Of a stretch of 64,000 nucleotides of DNA, positions 1-13,277 are shown piece by piece. The position numbers were made by a program, and so were the translations under genes. Source of the stretch: Craterostigma plantagineum (lineage: Eukaryota; Streptophyta; Magnoliopsida; Lamiales; Linderniaceae). The stretch is taken from contig JAPQWV010000649.1 of assembly GCA_027422505.1 (NCBI GenBank), positions 124,001 through 188,000 of the forward strand, read 5' to 3'. The notes beneath the pieces were generated by a model. That model had not been told where the DNA came from. It saw only the letters and a program-made list of their open reading frames with translations, and did no database searches. Each line of letters starts with the position of its first letter. Within the stretch, counting starts at the first letter, position 1.

Positions 1-1
1 A

Positions 2-1268
2 ATTCCAAAAGATCTTCTGCCATTGGAAGCCCGAGAAAATACTCTAAAGAAAGTATCTGAAGTTCTGTCTAGATTTGCAAAAGAAGGCATTCCTCTCCTG
101 GATCCTCAAGATGACATGAAGGTATATGGATTGATTTTCTTATTTCTTCTACTTAATTTAACCCTTTGACTTAATGTGACTGATTCTCAGGTTCAAAGCG
201 GTTCTTATAGAAAGGCAGTGCGGAGAATAGAAGCATTAGAGAATCTTTTTGAAAAGCACGAAATTGCCAAATCACCTCTTATTGAGCAGAAACTTAATGT
301 TCTGCATAAGAAGAAAGAACTTACTGCTAGAATAAAATCTATAAAGAGAATGCTACGTGCCTCCTCTGTTTTGGCTTTTAAAGATGAACTCAAAGCAAGG
401 AAAAGAGTGCTCAGGAGACTTGGGTAAGATCCTATATGTTCCAGTTTCATGATCTGCTGAACTGATGCGTTTCATGCATATCTTTGGTACATGTCATACT
501 GCTGACTTGTTTCTTAATAGATTCTCATGTGTTCGGGACATCTTTACATGCAGATATATTACTAGTGGTGATGTTGTGGAGCTAAAGGGCAAAGTTGCGT
601 GTGAAATCAGCAGTGCGGATGAACTGACGTTGACTGAACTTGTATTCAGTGGTATTCTGAAGGATACAAAAGTGGAGGAAATGGTTGCGCTTCTATCGTG
701 TTTTGTGTGGCAAGAAAAGCTTCAAGAAGCTCAGAAGCCTCGGAGTGAACTCGAGTTACTTTTCACACACTTACAAGATTTAGCACATAGGGTGGCCAAA
801 GTTCAGCTTGAGTGCAAGGTATCTAACCCCCTGTGGATGTGGAAAATTCATGGTTCCATACTGTTAGACCCATGTTATGCTGATGATTTACAGTCATTTG
901 TTTGGCCATGTTATCTTCCCTTGCGTTTATTATGTACCGTGATGTTTACTTCAAACTAATGACTTACTTTCATTAATTGATCTATCCAGGTTCAGATTGA
1001 TGTTGAAAATTTTGTGAGTTCATTCAGACCAGATATTATGGAGGCTGTATATTCTTGGTGCAAAGGTTCTAAGTTTTATGAGATTATGGAAATTTCGTCA
1101 GTTTTTGAGGGAAGTTTGATTAGAGCTATTAGGAGACTGGAAGAAGTTCTTCAGCAATTGATACAAGCAGCAAAATCGATTGGTGAGACAGAACTTGAAG
1201 AAAAATTTGAGGATGCTGTTACCAAAATTAAGAGAGATATCGTCTTTGCAGCATCTTTATACTTGTAG
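2..1268 (+). CDS. HEN2: DExH-box RNA helicase HEN2 (DExH10), C-terminal part, 5' end outside window
   Basis: Four exons join in frame: 2-121, 191-423, 554-818 and 990-1268, all with GT donors and AG acceptors; the stop is TAG at 1266-1268. The encoded ~299 residues are the end of the Ski2-like helicase: the arch/KOW region followed by the DSHCT domain. Recognisable pieces are LLPLEARENTLKKVSEVL at the start, AFKDELKARKRVLRRLGY across the exon 2/3 junction, and the family ending KIKRDIVFAASLYL. The paralogue MTR4 (DExH9), as I recall it, ends differently (GIMFANSLYL), so HEN2 is the better call. HEN2 works in the nucleoplasm as an exosome cofactor that feeds aberrant and non-coding transcripts to 3'-5' decay. 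The DEAD-box core lies upstream of the window. No frameshift or premature stop is present, so the gene looks functional. It converges with the GLR gene. Confidence 0.9.
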
Positions 1269-1810
1269 AGTATGGGTAAGGAAGGTGCGTCAGAGCACAA
1301 GATAATCCTGGATGTATTTGATATTGGTGCTTTTCCTCCGTGCCTGGAGATAATTTAGCAGTGGGTATGATCTGATGGTTTATAAATTGATATCCTGCAA
1401 TAGGAAATCGATCCTGCAGCATAAAATCAGCCAAACAGTTTTGCAATAGAGTGTTTTCACCTTTTATTTCTATTTGATTATACATCAGGCAATCTGGCCT
1501 GGCCTGTATTCAGTAGTTTACAAATTGAAAATTCTTTCTCAACCACGACTGCATATGCATTCAATCGTCTTTCTTGATTGCATGGTGCAAGGTTTGTTTA
1601 GTGAATTCCTAAAATATGTGCTACGTTAGGTTGAACTGAGACCCCGCAAGCTATTTCGCCCCCACAAAAGAAAGCGTACCTAAAACAATAATTATACATG
1701 TATTAACTAACATTTAAATTGACATTCTTGCTTGTAATAGTAGCAACTACACGTATTCATGTTACATTACTCACCTCACACACCTCTTCATACCTTTCAA
1801 GCCTGTACTG
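1269..1810. other. HEN2 3' UTR and short convergent intergenic spacer
   Basis: This stretch follows the HEN2 stop and precedes the GLR stop on the other strand. It is AT-rich with no credible coding sequence and must hold the 3' UTRs and poly(A) sites of both convergent genes. I see no repeat in it. Confidence 0.6.
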
Positions 1811-4995
<3,185 letters not shown>

Positions 4996-6241
4996 TGCTA
5001 CGAAGATTATGATGCAAAACCAGGTTATTAACTTCGGAGGATCAGGATATCATGTGCAACTCTAGCAAAAGATATATAAGAGACAATTTGAGGTCGTAAG
5101 CATTTTATGATGGGACATTCAGTACATAAGGAATAATCCGATGAATTCTCAAACAGTAAAATATGAAAAAAGGAACCATCGCTTAAGCTGTAAAAAGATA
5201 CCCCCGAACACGTAAACAAGAAGAGACAAAAACACAGTCCACAAATCAACCTTTTTGGGAGAAAAGGGAAAATAATGCTCCCCTAAAAGGCCTAATCTGA
5301 AACAAACGAAATAAAAGTAACCAAAATCTCTTTCGAACTAGCGAGGTAAAGTGCACGATACAGAACGAAGTCACCTTACTTGCTTCGCCAGATAACTAAA
5401 GTAGCTCAGCGCAGCGCAGTATGCCGCGATGCTTAAACCATAACTTGTTAAATGACAAAAGCAACCTGGAAAAGAGATGCTCACATGAGAAAAAAACAGC
5501 CCACTTGCTCGATTCGATTAATTAGTGGTGGGACTTTGTTCTGTCCTCAGTAATATTTTAACTGGTGATTAGAAATCCCTAAGGATGGAGGAATATAACA
5601 TGCAATTTACATAGGGCATGCACTTCCTTATTTGTCTGGCATATAATATTCTTGAAACTGAAGCTTGGATATTTGCTTGAAAAGAACCGTTCTGACCCAC
5701 TTCATTTGCATGATGACACTAGAAACCAAAGTCAGCAATGTCATGATGATGTAGAGATGGTAAAATTGCATCGGAAGAAGTCGGTATCACATCAGCAATC
5801 ATCTTTCGGAATAAAATTTGAGCCACTTGTTAGCTGTAATAGTATCATGATAGGTAAAAAAAATTGACATTTCGTTCTTGTTGGGTTAGGCACTTAGGTC
5901 AGCAGAGCGCATGATTCTTGATATATTTGCCGTTTAGCCCATATCTCTTTCTTCACGACTCTTCTTCAATTAAAAGGAGGATAGCGTTTCACTTTTACCA
6001 TTACCAATGGGCCCATATTGATATTGGTTAATCAATAGTTATCTTGGTCAGAAAACACTTGATGACGCAGACGCTAATTAACGAGCATATGAGAGAAGGA
6101 AGCGAAAAGTAGAGAAAACATTGAATGGATGGAACCTACCTATGTGGGTAACTCTTTCGTCTATTCAATTGCATTATACCCATCACGAATAGAATATTTT
6201 TTTATTAGCATGATTACCATGTGTATCTGCAATAAAAAGAA
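4996..6241. other. GLR upstream/promoter region (unit 1)
   Basis: This AT-rich DNA lies directly upstream of the GLR start codon and probably contains its promoter and 5' UTR. I see no coding sequence and no clear TATA box that I would assign. The same sequence recurs at 19059-20304 upstream of the truncated copy. Confidence 0.5.
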
Positions 6242-7573
6242 GGGTTAATTACAGTTCAGGCCCTAGTAACATTTTTAACTTTTGGTTCAGGCACCATTCG
6301 AATTTCATTTAGGATAAAGGACCAACTTTTCGAAAAACTAAGCTGTCAGGCCCTAAAATGACGCAAAATGACATGTTTAACCATGACATATGTCAAAATT
6401 ACGCTGTATACCTAAATAATCCGTTCCAGCCAATTATAACAGTTCGGCGCTGAAAAAGAACACTTTCTTTTACTTGGATAACAACAGTCTTGTATTGAGT
6501 ACCATATGTCGTCTATTTAGTAACAAATGACGTCACAGAAGTAACACAACATTAAAAAATAATACCACTTCCTGCAACATCATTTGTTAATGTGTTACTG
6601 CAGGAATCGGTATTATTTTTGAATGATGTGGTACTTATGCGACTTCGTTTGTTACTAAATAGATGCCAGATGGTACTCAATACAAAACTGTTGTTATCCA
6701 AATGAGAGAAAGTGTTTTTTTTTATGCGCAAAACTGTTATAATTGTTCTTGAACCTCCACACGACCACCCCATGTTTTCCAAGACAGAAAATTCATCATT
6801 ATAGGGAGCAATGCTCGATCAGTGGGAAATATAGGGTTTGATAGTCCGATGTAATAAATATGCCTGTTAATAACATTTTACTGTCGATAAGTAACGTCTT
6901 ATGACGTTAAAATAACAGTTACGGATTTTACGGTAACAAATCAGTATAATTGTGTAACAGTTATAATTGTTCTTGAACCCTCCACCCGACCATCCTTCCC
7001 CCTGTTTCCCTAGACAGAAAATTCATCATTTATAGGGAGCAATGCTCCTATAATGGATTACCAATTTTCAATCTCGAAACGTGTAATAAGATCGAAACGC
7101 TAATGATTCGATCTTTTATAGAAAAACGCTAATGGTCATCGCGTTGAGTTTAGGGTTTACGGTTTAGGGTTTATGGTGTAATATCGCATGATGGAAAACA
7201 AAACAAGGTGTTAACAATCGATTGTGCTCGATCTGTGTGAAAAATGAGGTTCGATAGTTCGATGTAATAAATATGTCTGTTAATAACATTTTACTGTCGA
7301 TAAGTAACGTCTTATGACGTTAAAGTAACACTTGCGTTTGTTACGATAACAAATCAGTATAACTGTGTAACAAATCAGTATAACTGTGTAACATAAAACT
7401 GACGTCAAATACCATTCAGAAATCACTTTTATTAAGGGTAATTTCGTCAAATCACAGTTTTGGGTCCTTTTCACTTAATTTTTCAAAAAAGAGGTCCTTA
7501 AAACTAAAAAAATATCTGACAGGGTCTGATCCCTAATTTTAAACTATTCTGGGGCCTGACACAAAATTTCCCC
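6242..7573. mobile_element. Non-coding, Mutator-like element with degenerate terminal inverted repeats (unit 1)
   Basis: The left end reads GGGTTAATTACAGTTCAGGCCC and the right end, reverse-complemented, reads GGGGAAATTTTGTGTCAGGCCC; this is an imperfect inverted pair ending in TCAGGCCC. The flanks ATAAAAAGAA and ATAAAAGAAA may be a decayed 9-10-bp target duplication. Inside are a large foldback (separate entry) and two direct repeats of ~100 bp (about 6830-6935 and 7240-7345) that share TAACGTCTTATGACGTTA, itself a palindrome. No transposase is encoded, so it would be non-autonomous. The superfamily call rests only on ends and possible TSD length. Confidence 0.45.
6431..6745. repeat. Foldback (long imperfect hairpin), unit 1
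   Basis: The outer ends are CAATTATAACAGT and ACTGTTATAATTG. Arms of roughly 145 bp match as inverted repeats, with for example TTGGATAACAACAG and TATTGAGTACCAT on the left and their complements on the right, around a short loop near 6590. Mismatches are scattered through both arms. The single-stranded form would make a long hairpin. Confidence 0.75.
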
Positions 7574-7896
7574 ATAAAAGAAACCAAACAACGACGACGC
7601 AGACATAACAGTGAAAAGAGATGTTGTCTTGTAGTCAATGCATAGACGTAGACCAGTTGTCTTTTCTGTTCAACATTTAATTATAAAACAGTTGAAGCAG
7701 ACATTGATATTTACACTCTACGATCAAATGATAATACTTGATCAAAAATGAAATTAGACATATAATATCTTCCAGTACTACATAGGACTAAAAGAAGCAG
7801 CACAACCAAGATGCAATATGATAAACAGACAATAACATTGTCTTGTAAGCATTTGGACCAGGAATGGAGGTGCTCCGATAAGCTTGTAATGTAAAC

Positions 7897-9835
7897 TTAG
7901 GCATAGTAATTTAAACTGGCTTTCTTCTTCGCCTGAACTTGTACAATCCCTTCGTTAAAATCCTCATGGTTCACCTGGAAAGAAATGTGACTTCTTTAAG
8001 TTTATACCTTAGACCGTAAAATCAGAAAACTCGAAAGACAGTCTAATAAGCGACTAGGCGTCGTCATGAATTCACATCCCTCGGATTTCTGGCGAGATCC
8101 TTGCAACATGGAAAAAACCCAGAGGTTACGAGGAGTGATTCGTTGCTAATTTAGCTCACATGAAATGGAAGTTGTTGGCTAGGTCCCGTTAATTCAGAAA
8201 AAGAGAGTGTAAGCTTACTGTCACAACTCTGATGAATTTTCTACAGGTATGATGCGAAACACAAAGGCAAACATACAAACACCACCGAATGTGTTGTGTG
8301 TGCGTGAAACAGAGAGGATCACATGCCTGCTTCGACACAAACAGCCAGACATTCTGTTCCTTGAATGGATCTGCACCAGAATATCATTAAAAAAAAGGAG
8401 GAGAAAAAAGAAAGTTACTCTCAGTTGTAAGTACAAAAACATTATAGATCTAGATTGAACTACAAGATAATTATATTGAAAAAAAAAGGAAAAAAATGAA
8501 GTACACAAGTGGCCTGCAGAATGCGGTGCCCTGGCTTCCTCGGTAGGATGTGGAAATTCAATCTTACGATCCAACCGACCAGAAGGCATTAAGGCAGGAT
8601 CGAGGAGCCCGATTGGTTGCCGCTATGACCTGAACAAAGTATAAAACCATAAGTGAGAGAATCACGAGTAAGACCACTACTGTGCCTAAACCTTGATGCT
8701 CCAGGCACAATTAGAAAATACCCAATGGACAGTACTTCGAAGAACAGCATAAATGCATGTTACCAACTAAAGGTACAAACTGAAAGCACCAGGCCGATAG
8801 TAAGCAGAATGTTAGAGAAGGCTATCAAAGTACAAACATAAAAAAACAAATGTAACGACTAACGACAGAAAAAAGGAAGACTAAAAAAAAAGTAGATGAT
8901 AACCTTAATCCTGTCATCACTGCTAAGACCATCAAGTTGATTTAGCAATTCAAGCATTGTCCACTGCACCTCTCTATCCCCACTAATTTCACTGCAAGAA
9001 ATATTATTATCTGCTATCAGCACTTAAGCACAGAACAGATTCCAAAAACCTTTAATACAAGAGCTTCTAGTGTCCATTCAAACATCAATAACCTACAAAC
9101 TCATACACAACCAACAAAAATGCTATATTTGGAAGAAACTTCATACCTATCAAAACGTTTTGTTCCAATAGCATCAATCTCGGTGATGCATGGCGCCTTT
9201 TCTTTGCGAGTCAAGATCAATATTTGCACCATCTTCTTCGGCCTCTTCCATCTCACCTGGCGTGTGGACATTTTAAGCACGACACGTTTACGCTTCCTTT
9301 GCGAGTCAAGGTCAATATTTGCACCATCTTCTTCGGCCTCTTCCTCTAGGTTCATTTCCAATATCTGGAACAACAATATGTCGGAAGTTGAACAGCCAGC
9401 CAGTATCACAACTCCAGGAGCCCCCACAAAACCTGAAATGGAAAGGATAACTCAAACATTAATTATGATTCCAGGCAAATATACCTCAACAATGTTTCAA
9501 AACAAGTACCGCAACTGCTTGTTGATTTTAATCTTTTCTTGGTTTCTTCACTCTTCTCTCTGCATGAATCTACTTCCAGATTCGTTCTCTACAAGTCTTC
9601 CTGGGAAAAAAAATCAAAATTGCGCACGAAAACACAGGGGCTTCAATCTATACAAACCGAATCGATATACAGAAAAAAAAATTCTACTCACTGGAAGTCA
9701 ATTACAAACAAAAAACGAAATGACCAAACCGACCTTGATGATTCTGATTTGTCTGTCGAGCAGGCGACACTTTCGCTTGATTTCATCGATGGTCATCGAA
9801 CTGAACTGATCATCCTCCAAATTCTCTTCCGCCAT
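7897..9835 (-). pseudogene. RPT5: 26S proteasome ATPase RPT5 (subunit 6A) pseudogene, unit 1
   Basis: Scattered exons of RPT5 lie in the correct order on the minus strand. They are a start exon at 9734-9835 (MAEENLEDDQFSSMTIDEIK), an exon from ~9365 with [20 protein letters not shown], a Walker B/second-region fragment ([16 protein letters not shown]), [17 protein letters not shown] near 8930-8995, [19 protein letters not shown] near 8525-8590, and the C-terminal exon ending [10 protein letters not shown] at 7897. Intact RPT5 is an AAA+ ATPase of the proteasome base. Here the coiled coil, the OB domain and the Walker A loop are absent. The [16 protein letters not shown] coding segment occurs twice, and a small deletion before the arginine-finger exon shifts the frame. 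Introns are kept, so it derives from a DNA-level gene copy and not from retroposed mRNA. Confidence 0.88.
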
Positions 9836-11278
9836 TATTTTTCCATGAATAATCACGAGTGGGTAGGGAGAGAAAGATAGAGAGATCCGTACGTGATAAC
9901 TCATGCCTTGAAGAAGGGGATATGAATCGGTCCCTACAAGATTTCTTTTCGTAAAAAGGTGCTGAGACTAAGCAAAACTTTTGTTTTAAGTCCCTCACAT
10001 GATATTAATATTGCCCTCTTTGTCTCAAAAGCTTTGTCCAATAGAGCAAGAGCTTGAAAATATAGAAAAGTTCTGCCTATCGCTACATCGGATAATCGAA
10101 ACAATATTGTTGGGAATCATACATCGGATAATCGAACAATTGTGACTTATCATATGCTCATTATTGTTACACTCTCTATCGTCATTAGTTTTAGTGATCC
10201 ATAAGGTTTTGTAAGTAAATCAATAATGCCCTGAAGGAAATATATCTAGAGACTATAAAGTATAGTGGGAGAAGAAAAGTGAAATATTGTCCTGTGGGCT
10301 TCTCAAAACTACAAAGGCACTCGCTGTTTAAAGACAGCACAGGGAAAGTGCCCTTAAAAAGGGGTTCGAACATTCTATTCTACAAACTTAAATGACCATC
10401 TTTCGTTCACTTTAGTCGACTTAGCTGTAGGCAAACAAAAGCATAATATTTAGCCTATTTCTATTTTCCCCCTTAATCCTCTGCGTGAGTGGGAGTAGTA
10501 CAAAAAGAGGATCCTAAAATTCAAGACTAATAGTAGCAACCACTGTTTATATAGGAAAATAGGCTTTGCTTTCGATGGGTGGCACAAAATCATAGTAACT
10601 TCTTTTCTGCTAAATTGAAAACTTCCTCCTAATTTGATACTTGACTAATAACATGCAAAAGTAAATCGTTTATTTTTTACTTATATTTTTTGCGCATACT
10701 ATTGTTCATTTCTGCTCTTCACTGGTAATTAGAAGATAAACCCTAAACAGTGCACAGGTGATATTTATCAAATGGTGGGGTAAATATACTTGATGAAAGA
10801 ATCCAAGCCAGACTAGCTTGAAAATTTTGAATTAAGACGACAGATCAATTTTCTTGTGATCACTTTGAGTTATCGATTATAATTGTTATTTGTTGAACAT
10901 ATTTTTTATCCCACCAGATATTTTTTTGTCACTTTGTGGAGATTATTGTTCATATATTCTCCCATACACAAAGCATGACAAGCATGTTGATATGCTAACA
11001 TGATTATTCTCATCAGATGGTTGCATTTATAACAGTAGAGAGCTAAGGATACATATATATATATATAAATATATGCAGGAGTCTTCACCTAATCAATGCA
11101 TTGACTTATTCGAAATTCACAAGCTACAATACACAACTAGCTAGCTACAAGGTAAAAATGCAATTGCATCAATAACAAGTTATGATCCAATTTATTTGTC
11201 AGCACATGCAAGACGACAAGTAAAGCCATCCATCACCTGGCCATGAATTAATTAATGAAATATATGTATATATAGTAG
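9836..11278. other. AT-rich intergenic DNA (unit 1)
   Basis: No credible gene is visible here. The stretch holds a short repeated motif (ACATCGGATAATCGAA at ~10086 and ~10124) and a small TA-rich run near 11053. It is repeated at 23899-25340. Confidence 0.5.
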
Positions 11279-11605
11279 CTAGTAGTCTTCTTCTCCCCAT
11301 TTATGAGTAGTGAAATTGATATAATCAGCGGCTTTTCTATCGATCCCGGGTTCAGCCACGTAACGACCTCTATCTTCATCACTTGGATACACTTTATAAG
11401 CCTTCATCATGTTGCATTCACCATCCCTCGAGGAGGAGTAGTAGTTGTAGTCCCTTCCTTTTCTTGATCTTGATGATGGATTGTTGTTATTGTTTTTGAA
11501 GCAACCAAATAAACAGAACGATGAAGATTTCTTCATCTTGTAGTTTCCTGACATTTTTTTTTTCTTTTTATTGAAGGCAGGGGAAGACAAAAACTGAGTA
11601 GACAA
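11279..11605 (-). CDS. Small conserved plant protein of unknown function, 108 aa (unit 1 copy)
   Basis: This is a single-exon reading frame of 108 codons. The C-terminal half carries KVYPSDEDRGRYVAEPGIDRKA, a motif I recognise from a family of small uncharacterised plant proteins (usually with WVAEPGIDRKA). The N-terminal half is basic and low-complexity, with a lysine run, SSSFCLFGCFK and an asparagine run. An inner ATG (MSGNYKMKKSSS, at ~11554) could be the true start, since the family tends to begin near such a segment. A TATA-like box sits ~75 bp upstream of the first ATG, which supports a real transcription unit. There is no signal peptide or membrane segment. Function is unknown. An identical copy lies in unit 2. 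Confidence 0.72.
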   Translation of the reverse strand: MSTQFLSSPAFNKKKKKMSGNYKMKKSSSFCLFGCFKNNNNNPSSRSRKGRDYNYYSSSRDGECNMMKAYKVYPSDEDRGRYVAEPGIDRKAADYINFTTHKWGEEDY

Positions 11606-11680
11606 CAGCTTTATTTAAGAATATAAAATGCTTAGCAGCCTATATATGATTTTGAATGTCTTTCATTAATCTGTGTTCCA

Positions 11681-11690
11681 GTATTTATAG
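11681..11690 (-). promoter_or_regulatory. TATA box for the 108-aa gene (unit 1)
   Basis: On the minus strand the sequence reads CTATAAATAC, a canonical plant TATA box, 76 bases before the first ATG. A start site ~30 bases downstream would leave a 5' leader of ~45 bases to the first ATG. Confidence 0.6.
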
Positions 11691-12172
11691 GGAGAAATTA
11701 TCTTACTGGAGGCTTTTGCGCGAGCGTGGGGAGGAATCTTTGGGAATTCAAAGAATTAGTAATTTATTGTCGAGAGAGATCCATGACTGATGGTGGTCAT
11801 TTTATGAAATGAAAGTACATATTATTGTTGGTGCTGGTATAGTATAGACCTAGCTAGTCAAAGGAAGAAACTCGAGTAAACGCCCACCGCTGCTTTGACC
11901 CATGCACGGAGACATATTTTCCTTATTCCGTTAAATAATTTTCTACCCACGCAATGATGAATATAGTATTCCCCTTTCCACCATTTTCCTGAATCAATTG
12001 CTTTGTCATGTAATGAAAAGTTTTCTTACTAGAGAGGGTTTCTGATTATTTCCTACAGTTTTTGGTTACAAAATATTAATATAGTATTACGCTTAATATA
12101 AACAATATGCACACAGCGACGGAAGAGACTTGGGTTCTCTCTCCATGAATATTGAATTTTCTAACCTAACAC

Positions 12173-12208
<36 letters not shown>

Positions 12209-12588
12209 GCTTTCAAAGGATTTATTACAACTTCACGTTTCAGTCAACATTATTGGAGATTCCCTTGAATTAGCATTGTTTGATTTGATTTTAAAGTAGA
12301 AAAGATACTCGTACTGTACTATTATTATTTTAGAGAAAGAAATGACAGTTTCTTAGCAGAGTTTATAATAAGGTGCGTCAATTTTTATAGTAGTTGTGTC
12401 TATTTTCTTTTAATATTTTCTTTTATCAAGATACGAACTGCAATCAGACAATAATAATAATAGTATAATTATTCTTTTATAATTTGCTCTAACTAATAAA
12501 TAATAGTAAAAAAACTAAAATTATCAATTAAAAAAGGTGTGTATCGAAAAAGCGAGCCTAAAGAATACCTTTTGGACCATTAATTAAT
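11691..12588. other. Upstream and intergenic DNA with TA microsatellite (unit 1)
   Basis: No gene is visible. A perfect TA run lies at about 12176-12203. The equivalent stretch in unit 2 is 25753-26650, with the TA run at about 26238-26265. Confidence 0.5.
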
Positions 12589-12901
12589 GGCAGAATTATA
12601 AAAATGGGTCACTAAGTATACCTTTTTTTTTTATTTTGGGTCACTATGTTTGCCAGTTACAAAACTAGGTCATTAAGTATGTATATAATAATAGAATTGG
12701 GTTACTAGTTAAAAACTAGGTCACTAACTAGGTATATAATTACAAATTTGGGTCACTAAGTATGTATATAATAAGAAAAAAGAGGTCAATGTCCCAATTT
12801 TGTTACTATGTATACTTAATGACCTAGTTTTGTAACTGGCAAACACAGTGGTCCAAAATCGAAAATTGTCATACTTAGTGACCCATTTTTATAATTTTTC
12901 C
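12589..12901. mobile_element. Mutator-type MITE with 9-bp target duplication (unit 1)
   Basis: The element is bounded by perfect TTAATTAAT duplications at 12580-12588 and 12902-12910. Its ends are inverted repeats of ~31 bp that share AATTATAAAAATGGGTCACT. The two halves are largely complementary, with GGGTCACT and TTGCCAGTTACAAAACTAGG reappearing inverted, so it folds back on itself. No coding sequence is present. Confidence 0.8.
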
Positions 12902-13027
12902 TTAATTAATTTTTACCTTCAAAATCTAAAGCTTTTAATCTAAAATTATCTCTAAAACCCTCAAATTTTCTGCGAGCTTCCAAATTTTCCTGCAAACTGT
13001 CAACTTTAGGGATTACCGTTAACTTTG

Positions 13028-13277
13028 AGTGTTTGTTTGCTTTGAGGGTTTAAGTATTTTAAAGGTGGGTTTATGATATCTTACAGTGTTTGGTTAGCAG
13101 GTTTATCTAAACCATGAGTTTATATAGAACCACTCTAAACCCATACAGACAGGTTTAGATAAACACTCCCCTCACATGTGTTTATTAAACCCACTAACCA
13201 GACACACATTTTATTTACACTCATATATAAACCCTTTAAACCCTCCTGAATATAAACATGTCAACCAAACGAGCACT
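13028..13277. mobile_element. Possible hAT-like MITE (unit 1)
   Basis: The ends AGTGTTTGTTTG and, inverted, AGTGCTCGTTTGG, with GAGGGTTTAA further in on both sides, resemble terminal inverted repeats of hAT-type MITEs. The interior has further inverted copies of GGTTTA motifs. I find no clear 8-bp target duplication, so the call is tentative. Confidence 0.4.

Noticed and set aside
7145..7180. Telomere-like TTTAGGG units (TTTAGGGTTTACGGTTTAGGG)
   Set aside because: Only three imperfect units are present; this is too few for an interstitial telomere tract.
8221..8589. 122-codon frame as an independent gene
   Set aside because: Its start ([19 protein letters not shown]) is an RPT5 exon fragment and the rest is intron and intergenic sequence.
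9120..9809. Plus-strand 229-codon frame (253 codons in unit 2)
   Set aside because: It is the antisense of RPT5 pseudogene exons and introns; the change of length between units by one homopolymer base shows it is not conserved coding sequence.
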